Positions 7,329 to 15,785 of a stretch of 64,000 nucleotides of DNA are shown here, piece by piece. Under the pieces are notes generated by a model. The model worked only from the letters and a program-made list of their open reading frames with translations, ran no database searches and was not told the DNA's origin. Position 1 is the first letter of the stretch, and each line of letters starts with the position of its first letter. The DNA comes from Nitrospira sp. (lineage in GTDB: Bacteria > Nitrospirota > Nitrospiria > Nitrospirales > Nitrospiraceae): NCBI GenBank assembly GCA_005116965.1, contig SWDG01000027.1:426432-490431 (forward strand), given 5' to 3'. The position numbers and the translations under genes were made by a program.

Positions 7329-8738
7329 TCCCACAATGATAATGTCCGGTTCTACCACAATAGAACTGTCCTCTATCTCGAGAGACTCTCGCCCCTTACC
7401 AGGAGGGCGGGATGATCAGAGAGGATAGGGTGACGATGAGTGGGAAGGAATTGCGGCGGGTGCATGTGATTCGGCAAGTGCTGGAGCACCGACTCACGCA
7501 GAAGGAAGCCAGCACCTTGTTGGGCGTGACCGATCGGCAGATCCGGCGTCTGACACGACGGGTGGACCAGGAAGGTGATCACGGTCTGGTGCATCGGGCG
7601 CGTGGCCGCCCCTCGAACCGGCGGATCTCAGAGGGACGAAAGACCACGATCCTCCAGCTCTACGAGACGCGGTATGGAGATTTCGGACCACCCTTGGCGA
7701 GCGAGCAGTTGACCGAGCGGCATGGGCGCACGCTCAGTGATGAAACGCTGCGGCGCTGGTTACGGGCACGGGGAATTGCGCATTTTTCACGCCGAAAGCG
7801 CCCACACCGTGCGTGGCGGGCACGGAAGGCTCACGTGGGGGAGTTGGTGCAGGTGGATGGCTCACACCATGACTGGTTCGAAGGACGCGGCCCACGGTGT
7901 GTTTTGCTGGCTTACATCGATGATGCCAGCAGTCGGGTCTTCGCGCGGTTCTATACCCATGAAGGCACGATTCCGGCGATGGACAGCTTTCAGCGCTACG
8001 TGCGGCGCTATGGACTGCCCCTGGCACTCTATACGGATCGGCATAGCACCTATCCGTCACCCGCCGCGCCGACGATCGAGGAACAGCTCGCCGGCGTGGA
8101 ACCAACGAGCCAGTTTGGGCGCGCCCTCCACGAGTTGGGAGTGGAGCTGATCGCGGCGCACTCGCCACAAGCCAAAGGCCGAGTGGAGCGGCTCTTTAAA
8201 ACGTTCCAAGATCGGCTGGTCAAAGAGCTCCGCCTGGCAAAGATTGCGACCCTCGCGGCCGCGAACCACTTTCTCGACGACTATCTGTCCCGGTATAACC
8301 GACGCTTTACGGTCCCACCCGCGCAGCCGACCGATCTGCATCGACCGTGTCCGGCTCGTGGAGCACTGGATCGCATCCTGTGCATCAAGACGACGCGGGT
8401 CCTCCGGCGCGATTGGACCGTGGCCCACAACGGGCATCTCTATCAGGTGCACACCAACGTGCGGGCGAGGCAGGTGGTCATGGAAGACCGGCTGGATGGG
8501 ACGCTGGGCCTGACGCATCGGGGCCACGTGCTCGCCGATCACCCGATCGCCGAACGTCCGGTGCGCCCGGCAGAACCGCGCTCGGTGTCCCGCCGGCACC
8601 GACCCGTCACACCGGCAAGGACGCATCCGTGGCGCAAACGGGTGCTGCCGCCACGCGAACTCCTCGCGGCAGCGGGCAGCACCTAAACCGGACAGTTCTA
8701 TTGTGGGAGGAAGCGGACATTTCTAAAGTGGGTTGACA
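7324..8738 (+). mobile_element. ISNCY-family (IS1202-like) insertion sequence
   Basis: A 1,415-bp element with imperfect terminal inverted repeats of about 47 bp. Both ends start TGT, share CCCAC, AATGTCCG and CACAATAGAACTGTCC blocks, and enclose a single intact transposase gene. It interrupts the 3' end of crcB on its left. On its right lies the 17-bp repeat shared with 6811-6827. Confidence 0.8.
7412..8686 (+). CDS. ISNCY-family DDE transposase
   Basis: A 424-aa transposase that cuts and joins the IS ends. An N-terminal helix-turn-helix region (about residues 10-60, MSGKELRR...LTQKEASTLLGVTDRQIRRL) would bind the ends. An RNase H-like core follows with candidate catalytic residues in VQVDGSHHDWF, LYTDRHSTY and AKGRVERLFKTFQ. 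The C-terminal region is basic. AGGAGG five bases before the ATG at 7412 fixes the start. The frame is full length with no internal stops, so the element could still be active. It closely follows the pattern of the IS1202 group of ISNCY. Confidence 0.88.
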   Translation: MIREDRVTMSGKELRRVHVIRQVLEHRLTQKEASTLLGVTDRQIRRLTRRVDQEGDHGLVHRARGRPSNRRISEGRKTTILQLYETRYGDFGPPLASEQLTERHGRTLSDETLRRWLRARGIAHFSRRKRPHRAWRARKAHVGELVQVDGSHHDWFEGRGPRCVLLAYIDDASSRVFARFYTHEGTIPAMDSFQRYVRRYGLPLALYTDRHSTYPSPAAPTIEEQLAGVEPTSQFGRALHELGVELIAAHSPQAKGRVERLFKTFQDRLVKELRLAKIATLAAANHFLDDYLSRYNRRFTVPPAQPTDLHRPCPARGALDRILCIKTTRVLRRDWTVAHNGHLYQVHTNVRARQVVMEDRLDGTLGLTHRGHVLADHPIAERPVRPAEPRSVSRRHRPVTPARTHPWRKRVLPPRELLAAAGST

Positions 8739-8755
8739 ATTGGACACCTGTTGTC
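8739..8755 (+). repeat. Right 17-bp flanking direct repeat of the crcB mobile unit
   Basis: ATTGGACACCTGTTGTC begins at the base after the IS right end and matches 6811-6827 at 16 of 17 positions. It ends one base before the purH -35 element. Confidence 0.7.
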
Positions 8756-8784
8756 TTGAACTTACCCCACTCATTTGCTATTCT
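8756..8784 (+). promoter_or_regulatory. Putative purH promoter
   Basis: TTGAAC, a 17-nt spacer and TATTCT, with the purH ATG 65 nt downstream of the -10. The mobile unit ends right next to the -35 box and left it intact. Confidence 0.5.
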
Positions 8785-8848
8785 TCGCCCACCTTTCGTA
8801 GCCGACATATCTCGTCCACTATCACACACGATTCCAAGGAGTACTCAC

Positions 8849-10402
8849 ATGGCCGGCATCAAGCGGGCGTTGATCAGTGTTTCAGATAAGACCGGGGTCA
8901 TCGAAATGGCAACGGGGCTGAACGCGATTGGCGCGGAGATTTTGTCTACGGGGGGAACAGCCAAAGCGTTGCGCGACGCCGAGATAAAAGTCACGGATGT
9001 CGCAGCCTACACGGGCTCACCGGAGATTCTCGATGGTCGGGTGAAAACGTTGCACCCCAAGATTCATGGCGGCTTGCTAGGACGCCGGTCGCTTCCGGCG
9101 CATGTCGAGCAGATGACTCAACATGGGATCGGTCCCATCGATGTGGTGGTAGTCAACCTCTACCCCTTTGAAGCCACGATCGCCAAACCCGACTGCCGTT
9201 TCGAGGATGCCATTGAACAGATCGATATCGGTGGCCCATCCATGCTGCGGTCGGCCGCGAAGAATCATGACGATGTGCTCGTTGTCGTCGATCCTGCCGA
9301 TTATGCACGTGTACTGGAAGCGGTGAACGGCAATACGGTGACCCCAGCACTGCGTCGTGAGTTGGCCATGAAGGTGTTCCAGCATACATCTCGCTATGAC
9401 GGATTGATCGCCAGCTACCTGGAGAAACACGCTCAGGCCAGGGAGGTCAAGTTCCCGAAAGTGTTGTCGCTGCAGTTTGAGTTGGCTGAGTCCCTCCGCT
9501 ACGGAGAAAACCCTCACCAGCAGGGCGCGTTCTATCGTGAATTGGACAGCAAGGAGCCATCTGTTGCTCGCGGAAAGATCTTGCATGGCAAAGCGATGTC
9601 CTACAATAACTTCCTTGATGCGAATTCCGCGCTCGAGTTGGTGAAGGAATATGAGGAGACGGCCGTCGCAATCATCAAGCACAATAACCCTTGTGGGGTG
9701 GCGCTCGGTGAGACGCCGGTGGAGGCGTACGTCAAGGCGAGAGAGACGGATCCCGTGTCTGCCTTCGGCGGGGTGATTGCCTTCAACCGGCCGGTGGATT
9801 TGGCGGCTGCCAAGGAAATCACGTCTACGTTTGTTGAGGTCGTCATAGCTCCTGGATTCGCTGGAGAGGCGTTGGCGGAATTGAAGAGGAAGAAGGATCT
9901 GCGTTTATTGGATGTGGGTCCCTTGACGAAGGTAAAGCAGGAAGGATTCGATCTGAAGAAACTTGTCGGCGGACTCATCGTGCAAGATCGGGATCTCGGG
10001 GTGTTGCCGGATCTTCGGACACTTGCTGTGCCGACCATCCGTAAGCCGACAGATGAAGAATATGCCGCGTGTGCGTTTGCATGGAAAGTCTGCAAACACG
10101 TCAAGTCTAACGCCATCATCTATGCTAAGCCAGGCCAGACCGTCGGCATCGGGGCAGGACAGATGAGTCGTGTGGATTCCGTGAAGTTGGCGGCCATGAA
10201 AGCGCAAATGCCTGTCAAAGGCTGTGTCATGGCCTCCGATGCGTTCTTTCCATTCCGCGATGGCCTCGATGCTGCAGCCGAAGTCGGGATCACAGCAGTC
10301 ATTCAACCAGGCGGATCGATCCGAGATCCGGAAGTCGTCAAAGCTGCGGATGAACATGGAATGGCGATGATTCTCACCGGAATGCGGCATTTTAGACATT
10401 GA
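8849..10402 (+). CDS. purH: Bifunctional AICAR formyltransferase/IMP cyclohydrolase
   Basis: This enzyme catalyses the last two steps of de novo IMP synthesis: formylation of AICAR with 10-formyl-THF, then ring closure. The 517-aa length is normal. The N-terminal MGS-like cyclohydrolase domain (about 1-195) shows [10 protein letters not shown] and GGTAKALR. The C-terminal transformylase domain contains [16 protein letters not shown] and [10 protein letters not shown]. The ATG at 8849 follows AAGGAGT by 6 nt and gives the conserved start; a frame open from 8756 overlaps the promoter. purD follows 124 bp downstream on the same strand, so the two pathway genes may be cotranscribed. An intact IS sits just upstream. 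Confidence 0.95.
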   Translation: MAGIKRALISVSDKTGVIEMATGLNAIGAEILSTGGTAKALRDAEIKVTDVAAYTGSPEILDGRVKTLHPKIHGGLLGRRSLPAHVEQMTQHGIGPIDVVVVNLYPFEATIAKPDCRFEDAIEQIDIGGPSMLRSAAKNHDDVLVVVDPADYARVLEAVNGNTVTPALRRELAMKVFQHTSRYDGLIASYLEKHAQAREVKFPKVLSLQFELAESLRYGENPHQQGAFYRELDSKEPSVARGKILHGKAMSYNNFLDANSALELVKEYEETAVAIIKHNNPCGVALGETPVEAYVKARETDPVSAFGGVIAFNRPVDLAAAKEITSTFVEVVIAPGFAGEALAELKRKKDLRLLDVGPLTKVKQEGFDLKKLVGGLIVQDRDLGVLPDLRTLAVPTIRKPTDEEYAACAFAWKVCKHVKSNAIIYAKPGQTVGIGAGQMSRVDSVKLAAMKAQMPVKGCVMASDAFFPFRDGLDAAAEVGITAVIQPGGSIRDPEVVKAADEHGMAMILTGMRHFRH

Positions 10403-10526
10403 GAACGATCGTGAGCCGTGATGAGTGATGGGTGAGTAGTTGACTCGTCTCCTGTTGCCACGATTATCTACCCGCACCATCTTCCTTCCTCACTCGTCAC
10501 GTATCACACGTCACTGAGGACCTGAC
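10403..10526 (+). other. Intergenic spacer with GTGA-rich imperfect inverted repeats
   Basis: The purH-purD gap has GTGATGAGTGATGGGTGAG near its left end and the roughly complementary TCACTCGTCACGTATCACAC near its right end. It could form an imperfect hairpin between the two genes, or be a copy of an intergenic repeat family. Confidence 0.3.
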
Positions 10527-11801
10527 ATGAAAATTCTCGTTGTCGGCAGTGGGGGACGTGAACATGCGATGGTGTGGAAGCTCGCACAAAGTCCCCGTAA
10601 GCCGATCTTGTACTGTGCTCCCGGTAATGCGGGAATCGCGTCATTGGCGAACTGCATTCCGATTAAGTCGGACGATATTGCAGGCCTGAAGAACTTCGCG
10701 CTCCAAGAAAAGATTGATGTGACCGTGATCGGCCCCGAAGCGCCGCTTGCGCTAGGCATCGTGGACGAATTCCGCAAAGCTCGGCTCAAAGTGTTTGGAC
10801 CAACCAGGAACGCCGCCCGCTTAGAAGCGAGTAAGGTGTTCTCGAAGGATGTCATGGCACAAGCCAAGATCCGGACGGCCCATGCCAAGAGTTTCGAAAA
10901 GATCAAGGATGCACTCGCCTATATTGAGCAACAGACGTTACCGGTCGTGATTAAAGCGGACGGACTGGCTCAAGGAAAAGGCGTTATCATTGCAACCACT
11001 CCGGACCAAGCAAAACAGGCAATCATCGATTCGATGGAGAAAGCCGTGTTCGGCCAAGCCGGCAAACAGGTGCTGATCGAGCAGTTTCTCGACGGCGAGG
11101 AACTGACAATCATGGCGTTTACCGATGGCAAGACCGTGGTGCCGATGCCACCAGCGCAGGATCATAAACGGGTCGGCGATGGAGACACAGGCTTAAACAC
11201 CGGTGGGATGGGCGCCTATTGCCCGGCACCACTGGGAACATCCAAGATCCAAGATCAAGTCCGTCGCGAGGTCTTACAGCCGATGGTGGACGCCATGGCG
11301 CGGCTTGGTTCGCCGTTTCAAGGTGTGCTGTATGCAGGACTGATGGTGGTGAATGGGACGCCATATGTGCTCGAATTTAACGCTCGTATGGGCGATCCAG
11401 AAACTCAAGTCGTGTTGCCCTTGCTTAAGAATGACTTAGTTGATGTTCTTGAAGCGGTGATAGAACACCGGCTTGACCAACTTCCTGTTGAGTGGCATTC
11501 GGACGCGACGGTCTGCGTGGTCATGGCATCGGGAGGCTACCCTGGTACCTATCAGAAGGGAATACCGCTCGCTGGACTCCCCACGGCGACAACCTTATCG
11601 GACTCCTCCGTGGTCTTTCATGCAGGAACAGCACAGAGGGGGCGTGAAATTGTGACCGCAGGAGGCCGGGTCCTCGGCGTACTCGGTCGAGGGCGAACGT
11701 TATTGGAGGCACAAGGCGAGGCCTATCGAGTCGCGAAGACGATCTCTTTCGAGGGTTGTCACTTCCGAACGGATATCGCACACCGGGCTCTGAAGACATA
11801 A
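10527..11801 (+). CDS. purD: Phosphoribosylamine-glycine ligase
   Basis: PurD joins phosphoribosylamine to glycine using ATP, forming GAR in purine synthesis. The 424-aa protein starts with the family signature MKILVVGSGGREHAMVWKLA. It contains the ATP-grasp core with VIKADGLAQGKGV, the NTGGMGAYCP loop and the metal/ATP site LEFNARMGDPETQ. GAGGACC just before the ATG fixes the start. It lies downstream of purH on the same strand, in line with a small purine operon. Confidence 0.96.
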   Translation: MKILVVGSGGREHAMVWKLAQSPRKPILYCAPGNAGIASLANCIPIKSDDIAGLKNFALQEKIDVTVIGPEAPLALGIVDEFRKARLKVFGPTRNAARLEASKVFSKDVMAQAKIRTAHAKSFEKIKDALAYIEQQTLPVVIKADGLAQGKGVIIATTPDQAKQAIIDSMEKAVFGQAGKQVLIEQFLDGEELTIMAFTDGKTVVPMPPAQDHKRVGDGDTGLNTGGMGAYCPAPLGTSKIQDQVRREVLQPMVDAMARLGSPFQGVLYAGLMVVNGTPYVLEFNARMGDPETQVVLPLLKNDLVDVLEAVIEHRLDQLPVEWHSDATVCVVMASGGYPGTYQKGIPLAGLPTATTLSDSSVVFHAGTAQRGREIVTAGGRVLGVLGRGRTLLEAQGEAYRVAKTISFEGCHFRTDIAHRALKT

Positions 11802-12073
11802 ACCGGGACAATCACTCTCCTCAAACAACCCATTCAGTGAACACATCGATCTCACCCTGAGCTCTCATCCACGCAGCTTGTTAGAGCTACCTGGATCTAC
11901 CTCAATACGTTGCCGTAGATCCGAACACCCGGGGCCGATCTTCCTCTCAGCCGATTCCTACGATCTGTTACAATATGCCCCCACGATAGTCAGTGTACAA
12001 CATGCAAGGGACACAGCATGTCTACACCAGCACCTGGTAAAAACAGATTATTTCAATTGAAAGGGGAATGGCC

Positions 12074-12511
12074 ATGACACGCCATCCGATGCGGGTACTC
12101 AGTACAGTCGTTGGTTTCGGCTTCGCCCTTGGCCTTATTGGATGTGATTATTGGCCGCCAGCCTTGCAGGCTGAGATCGAACAATTGCGGTCGGAAGCCC
12201 AAACCCTGACCATAGAGAAGACTCAGCTTCAGGCTCAGGTCACCGACTTAACTCAGACCAAACAAGAGCTGCAGGGGCAGCTTGATGAACTGAGCCGCAT
12301 CAGCCGTGAAAAAACCGGTATGATGACCAGCCTCCAAAATCAGCTGGATGCGACCCGCGCGAGAGCATTGAAGGCGATGGCTCCGAAGACACCACCTCAT
12401 AAAAATAAGGCACAACCAACCGGAAGGACCGCGACCAAACTACACACTAAAAGTACCCCGAAGACGCCGACAGGCAAATACCAGGCCCCCCTGGCAATCG
12501 GTGTCCGATAA
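12074..12511 (+). CDS. Small coiled-coil lipoprotein
   Basis: A 145-aa predicted lipoprotein. A basic N-terminus and hydrophobic stretch end in the lipobox LIGC (Cys about residue 24), after which the mature protein would be lipid-anchored. A heptad-rich coiled coil follows (about 35-95, EIEQLRSEAQTL onward), then a basic Pro/Thr/Lys tail. The start at 12074 sits about 8 nt after AAGGGGA; an ATG at 12068 is too close to it. The shape recalls outer-membrane murein lipoprotein-like coiled coils, but no known family was recognised. It is flanked by purD and the convergent FmdB-type gene. Confidence 0.65.
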   Translation: MTRHPMRVLSTVVGFGFALGLIGCDYWPPALQAEIEQLRSEAQTLTIEKTQLQAQVTDLTQTKQELQGQLDELSRISREKTGMMTSLQNQLDATRARALKAMAPKTPPHKNKAQPTGRTATKLHTKSTPKTPTGKYQAPLAIGVR

Positions 12512-12524
12512 TCGACCCACGAGC

Positions 12525-12914
12525 CTATTTTGAAGGGGAGGGCGTCGTTGTACTCGGTGTAGACGTTGATGAGCTGCTCGACGCCGCTGTCGACGTCACT
12601 GTAGAAGAAGGGGCAGGGCTTGATGGAGCAGCTGCGGCCGGCTCCTTCTTTTCCCCGGCATTCTTTTCTCCGGAACTCTTTTCCCCTGAACTTGCCCCAC
12701 CGGTTTCGCTGCCCGTGCTGGACGGAGGTTTGAGCTTGTCGGAGTAGTCAGTGACATACCAGCCGCTCCCCTTAAACATGATTCCTGGCGATGAAATCAG
12801 CCGTCTGATCGCTTTCCCACACCGTTCACAGGTCGAGAGTGGATCATCCTTGATGCTCTGCTTCACTTCAAAACGATACGAACAGCCGTCACACTGATAT
12901 TCATAAATTGGCAC
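12525..12914 (-). CDS. FmdB-family zinc ribbon protein
   Basis: A 129-aa protein with the FmdB zinc ribbon at its N-terminus: PIYEYQCDGCSYRFE, then CERCGK, four cysteines for one zinc. A long low-complexity tail of Ser/Thr/Pro/Ala and repeated GEKS-type units follows (about 60-129). GTG at 12914 is the start, supported by GAGGGAGG a few nt upstream and the conserved PIYEYQC. Family members are putative regulatory proteins of unclear role. The aspC stop codon lies 41 nt upstream, so it may be the last gene of the rsmD-coaD-aspC transcript. Confidence 0.8.
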   Translation of the reverse strand: MPIYEYQCDGCSYRFEVKQSIKDDPLSTCERCGKAIRRLISSPGIMFKGSGWYVTDYSDKLKPPSSTGSETGGASSGEKSSGEKNAGEKKEPAAAAPSSPAPSSTVTSTAASSSSSTSTPSTTTPSPSK

Positions 12915-12954
12915 CGGTTTCCTCCCTCTTATCGTTGCAGCGACCTCAACTCTC

Positions 12955-14148
12955 TTACGCCAACTTCGCGAACGCCTGCCCCATTCGCTCAAGTCCTCGG
13001 GTAATATTTGTCATGCTGGTGGCATAGGAGAGCCGGAGATGTTCCGGGCTTCCAAACGGTTCACCCGGAACGACCGCGATTCGCGTGTCATGCAAGAGAT
13101 ACTGCGCCAGGTCATTCGGGGTCTTCAGCACTCCCGAAGGTCCACGTCTCCCCAACAAGCCTTTCACATTAGGGAAGGCGTAGAAGGCCCCACTCGGCAT
13201 TCGGCATGACACACCGGGAATCTTGTTCAACCCTTCCACAATGGCAGTTCGACGGCGGGAAAACTCTTCCACCATTATGCGTGTGAAGGGCTCCCCAAGG
13301 CGCAATGCAGCGACGGCGGCCTTCTGCGAGATGGAGCAAGGATTCGACGTGCTCTGGCTCTGAATATTGGCCATCGCGGTCAACAGATCTTTGGGACCGG
13401 CCGCGTACCCGATTCGCCACCCTGTCATGGCGTAAGACTTTGAGACGCCATTGATAATGACTGTGCGTGCTGCGATCTCTGATCCCAACGAGGCAATGCT
13501 GATGTGCGTCGCCCCATCGTAGAGCACCTTTTCATAAATCTCATCAGATATCACCAGAAGGTCATGCCGAACCGCTACTGAGGCAATCTGTTCCAGCGTC
13601 ACCCGATCATACGTTGCCCCGGTAGGGTTGCATGGGCTGTTCACAATGATGGCTTTGGTTCTCGGCGTAATGAGTCGTTCCAACTCTGGAGCATGAACTG
13701 CGTATCCGTCCTCTTCTTTGGTCGGTAACAGGACTGGTGTCGCATCGTTGAGCAGCGCCTGATCTGCATACGAAACCCAGTAGGGGATCGGAATGATGAT
13801 CTCGTCACCCGCTTCGAGCAAGGCCTCCGCCAAATTATAGAGCGAGTGCTTTGCCCCGCAGGAGACAAGGATTTGGGACTTCTCATATCGGAGCCCAAGT
13901 TCAGTTTGGAGCTTGTCGGCAATCGCTCCCCGCAACTCATCGATCCCGGACGAAGGCGTGTATTTCGTAAACCCCTCGCGTATGGCTGCTTCTGCCGCGG
14001 CCTTTACCGGCTCCGGCGTGTCGAAATCCGGTTCTCCGGCTGAAAAGTCGATGACATCGAGTCCTTGTGCGGCCATGGCCTTTGCGGTTGCCGCCATAGC
14101 CAACGTCGGAGAGGGCGCGATACGACCGACACGTGCTGCCAATTTCAT
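12955..14148 (-). CDS. aspC: Class I aspartate aminotransferase
   Basis: A 397-aa PLP-dependent fold-type I aminotransferase, probably moving the amino group between aspartate and 2-oxoglutarate. Visible features are FSAGEPDFDTP at the N-terminus, SCGAKHSLYN, the NSPCNPTGATY substrate loop (about 170-180), SDEIYE, and SKSYAMTGWRIGY with PLP lysine at about residue 237. RLSYATS near the end carries the carboxylate-binding arginine. The ATG overlaps the coaD stop by four bases (ATGA), so the two are translationally coupled. The sequence fits the thermophilic-type Ib AspAT subgroup; prephenate as an alternative substrate cannot be excluded. Confidence 0.92.
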   Translation of the reverse strand: MKLAARVGRIAPSPTLAMAATAKAMAAQGLDVIDFSAGEPDFDTPEPVKAAAEAAIREGFTKYTPSSGIDELRGAIADKLQTELGLRYEKSQILVSCGAKHSLYNLAEALLEAGDEIIIPIPYWVSYADQALLNDATPVLLPTKEEDGYAVHAPELERLITPRTKAIIVNSPCNPTGATYDRVTLEQIASVAVRHDLLVISDEIYEKVLYDGATHISIASLGSEIAARTVIINGVSKSYAMTGWRIGYAAGPKDLLTAMANIQSQSTSNPCSISQKAAVAALRLGEPFTRIMVEEFSRRRTAIVEGLNKIPGVSCRMPSGAFYAFPNVKGLLGRRGPSGVLKTPNDLAQYLLHDTRIAVVPGEPFGSPEHLRLSYATSMTNITRGLERMGQAFAKLA

Positions 14149-14633
14149 GATTTGAGACTCCGGATACGAGCTTGGAGGCGTTGGGCGACTTCCGGATGAA
14201 GAAAATCGACTAAATCTCCACCGTGTTGTGCCACATCTTTGATGATTGTCGAAGATAAGTATGAGTATTCTTCGCTCGGCATCAAAAACACCGTCTCCAC
14301 CGTCTTCGCAAGTTTTCGGTTGATGAGCGCCATCTGAAACTCGTGCTCAAAGTCTGAAATGGCGCGCAAGCCACGGATGATTGCATGGGCACCTGAACGC
14401 TCAACATAGTTGACGAGCAACCCATCGAACGGTGTCACCTCAACCTGACCGACATCCTTCATGACCAGCTGTACCATATCAAGGCGTTCAGCCAAATTGA
14501 AGAGCGGATGTTTCGACGGATTTGGAGCGACAGCCACGATCACCTTGTCAAATATGCGGAGGCTTCGGGTGATGATGTCAGCGTGGCCATGTGTAATGGG
14601 ATCAAACGTGCCTGGATAAATGCCGATTTTCAT
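14145..14633 (-). CDS. coaD: Phosphopantetheine adenylyltransferase
   Basis: CoaD transfers AMP from ATP to 4'-phosphopantetheine, the penultimate step of coenzyme A synthesis. The 162-aa length is typical. It has the nucleotidyltransferase start KIGIYPGTFDPITHGHADI with the HxGH-type signature, RGLRAISDFEHEFQMA, and the PSEEYSYLSSTIIKDV region that binds ATP. The gene overlaps rsmD upstream and aspC downstream by four bases each; the rsmD-coaD pairing is very common in bacteria. Confidence 0.96.
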   Translation of the reverse strand: MKIGIYPGTFDPITHGHADIITRSLRIFDKVIVAVAPNPSKHPLFNLAERLDMVQLVMKDVGQVEVTPFDGLLVNYVERSGAHAIIRGLRAISDFEHEFQMALINRKLAKTVETVFLMPSEEYSYLSSTIIKDVAQHGGDLVDFLHPEVAQRLQARIRSLKS

Positions 14634-15199
14634 GCCTGTACAGTGGAGGAACGGAAATAGAGGGATAAGGCGGTATCACCGTAGCGATACCGGCGCAAAA
14701 ACTGGGTGCATCCCAACGACAGGGGCAAGTCGGTTTTCGCAGCATGTTCGATGACTAGCCAGGAATCCATGGCAAACAGATCGTAAGTCCGAGACTCAGC
14801 CAATAATGATGGCAGCTCGGACGCCTCCGCATAGGGTGGGTCGGCGAAGACAATATCATAGGGACCCTTCCACTGATTGGGATAACTGAGAAATTGTTGA
14901 ACAGTCTGACTCCGCACGGCTATTTCCTCACCGATGTGACACAGCTCCAGGTTTTGGTGTAGTAGTTTTAATGCATCACGGTTCGACTCGACGGAGGTCA
15001 CGTGTTCTATGCCACGGCTGACAGCTTCGATCCCCACGGCTCCGGTCCCGGCGTAGAGGTCCAAAAATCGGCCATTCTTCAGCCGATTACCGAGAATTGA
15101 AAACAGGGCCTCTCGAACCCGGTCAGAGGTTGGGCGAAGAGCACGTGTTCGCGGCCCGTAGAGTCGACGACCTCGATGGGTACCAGCGATTACACGCAT
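14630..15199 (-). CDS. rsmD: 16S rRNA (guanine-966 N2)-methyltransferase
   Basis: RsmD methylates G966 of 16S rRNA in the assembled 30S subunit using SAM. The 189-aa protein has the family opening MRVIAGTHRGRRL, the substrate motif LRPTSDRVREALFSIL, the SAM-binding DLYAGTGAVGIEA (about 47-59) and the catalytic FADPPYAE (about 115). It is the first gene of the rsmD-coaD-aspC set and has a plausible promoter just upstream. Confidence 0.95.
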   Translation of the reverse strand: MRVIAGTHRGRRLYGPRTRALRPTSDRVREALFSILGNRLKNGRFLDLYAGTGAVGIEAVSRGIEHVTSVESNRDALKLLHQNLELCHIGEEIAVRSQTVQQFLSYPNQWKGPYDIVFADPPYAEASELPSLLAESRTYDLFAMDSWLVIEHAAKTDLPLSLGCTQFLRRYRYGDTALSLYFRSSTVQA

Positions 15200-15228
15200 A
15201 CCAGAAACATCGTCTACTAAATGTAAGA

Positions 15229-15257
15229 ATTTAACATAGCGTTTTTACAGGGGTCAA
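15229..15257 (-). promoter_or_regulatory. Putative promoter of rsmD-coaD-aspC
   Basis: On the minus strand: TTGACC, a 17-nt spacer and TTAAAT, about 30 nt before the rsmD start codon. Confidence 0.5.
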
Positions 15258-15324
15258 GAAATGCGGAATGGAAGGGAGACCATTTGGGTCACAACTGAGT
15301 CGGGGAGGAGCACGTAATACTTTT

Positions 15325-15353
15325 TTGACCGTCTTCTTTCAGAAGACTATAAT
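15325..15353 (+). promoter_or_regulatory. Near-consensus sigma-70 promoter with palindromic operator in the spacer
   Basis: TTGACC, a spacer of exactly 17 nt and a perfect TATAAT. The whole spacer is itself a palindrome, GTCTTCTTTCAGAAGAC (6-bp arms, 5-nt centre), which looks like a repressor or MerR-type activator site between the -35 and -10. It points to the right, toward no close same-strand gene: radC begins 458 nt away. Either a small RNA or a long radC leader would be transcribed. Confidence 0.6.
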
Positions 15354-15359
15354 ACGATC

Positions 15360-15505
15360 ATTGAGCTTGTTGGTACGTCAAGGACGAGAGGACCGTCCTG
15401 GAGTCCAAGTAGGCCATCAGGCGGACCAGGCCCTGAATACGAAACGCTATGATTTACCGAGCCGTGACGGTCTGAGGAGCGCGGGCAGCCAGACTTTTTC
15501 TACGG
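15360..15505 (+). ncRNA. Candidate small RNA downstream of the palindromic promoter
   Basis: The sequence just after the strong promoter has no convincing protein frame. It contains a GGACGAGAGGACCGTCC-type hairpin and ends with a short GTCTG/CAGAC stem followed by TTTTT (near 15478-15505). The last 50 nt or so are antisense to the 3' end of the 57-aa zinc-ribbon gene. It is proposed only because a near-perfect promoter here has no other obvious target. Confidence 0.25.
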
Positions 15506-15627
15506 TTATTGGAGATGGTGCGGTCAATAATGGCTCCACAATTAATGCATTTCCATGCATAGAACACGAGAAAGAAATCAGAGAACCGTTCTAACATCAT
15601 CATCCCTTTGCACTTCGGACATTCCAT
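15454..15627 (-). CDS. 57-aa zinc-ribbon protein
   Basis: This tiny protein starts MECPKCKGMMMLERF and later has KCINCGAII, giving two CxxC pairs about 25 residues apart, enough for one zinc ribbon. A hydrophobic Phe/Val/Tyr stretch lies between them and a basic tail follows. GGGAGGG sits 4 nt before the ATG at 15627, so the longer frame reaching upstream is not needed. The function is unknown; such small ribbons often bind nucleic acid or proteins. It is divergent from radC, and a 165- to 180-bp region with several palindromes separates them. Confidence 0.65.
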   Translation of the reverse strand: MECPKCKGMMMLERFSDFFLVFYAWKCINCGAIIDRTISNNRRKSLAARAPQTVTAR

Positions 15628-15724
15628 TGATCCCTCCCAGGTGGCGACGTTCACAGCTGGTGGCAAACTTAAGCAAGAGCTGCACCAATTTGTCATACGT
15701 AATAATTTCAATTGGTTATGGATT

Positions 15725-15785
15725 ACGTATTTCCCGTAGACGGGTAATTTCGCCTTATTGGGCGGTACAAAAAAGCCCGGGTCGT
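15725..15785 (+). promoter_or_regulatory. Palindrome-rich divergent control region
   Basis: Between the zinc-ribbon gene and radC lie CCCGTAGACGGG, CGCC-TTATT-GGGCG and an ACAAAAAA/TTTTTTGT inverted repeat around GCCCGGG. They could be operator sites or a terminator-like structure. No known riboswitch or regulator motif was recognised. Confidence 0.3.

Larger units (their letters stand above)
6828..8738 (+). mobile_element. IS-mobilised unit carrying crcB (solitary IS end + crcB + complete ISNCY element)
   Basis: A 46-bp sequence beginning TGTAATCCCACAATG occurs twice: at 6828-6873 and at 7324-7369, where it is the true left end of the insertion sequence. The right end of the IS (8738) begins TGTCAACCCAC when read inward. 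The outermost left end and the IS right end are each directly followed outward by the same 17-bp sequence (one mismatch). The inner left end at 7324 has no matching duplicate. This is what is expected if transposase used the outer left end and moved 1,911 bp, including crcB, in one step. Long target duplications are known for IS1202 itself. Confidence 0.65.

Noticed and set aside
6828-7369. The two 46-bp repeats as a CRISPR-like or attachment-site pair
   Set aside because: Only two copies exist, they match the end of the adjacent IS exactly, and no spacer series or integrase is present.
15268-15594. A 108-codon rightward frame after the palindromic promoter
   Set aside because: It begins upstream of the promoter, lacks a ribosome-binding site and overlaps the zinc-ribbon gene on the other strand; its composition is not protein-like.
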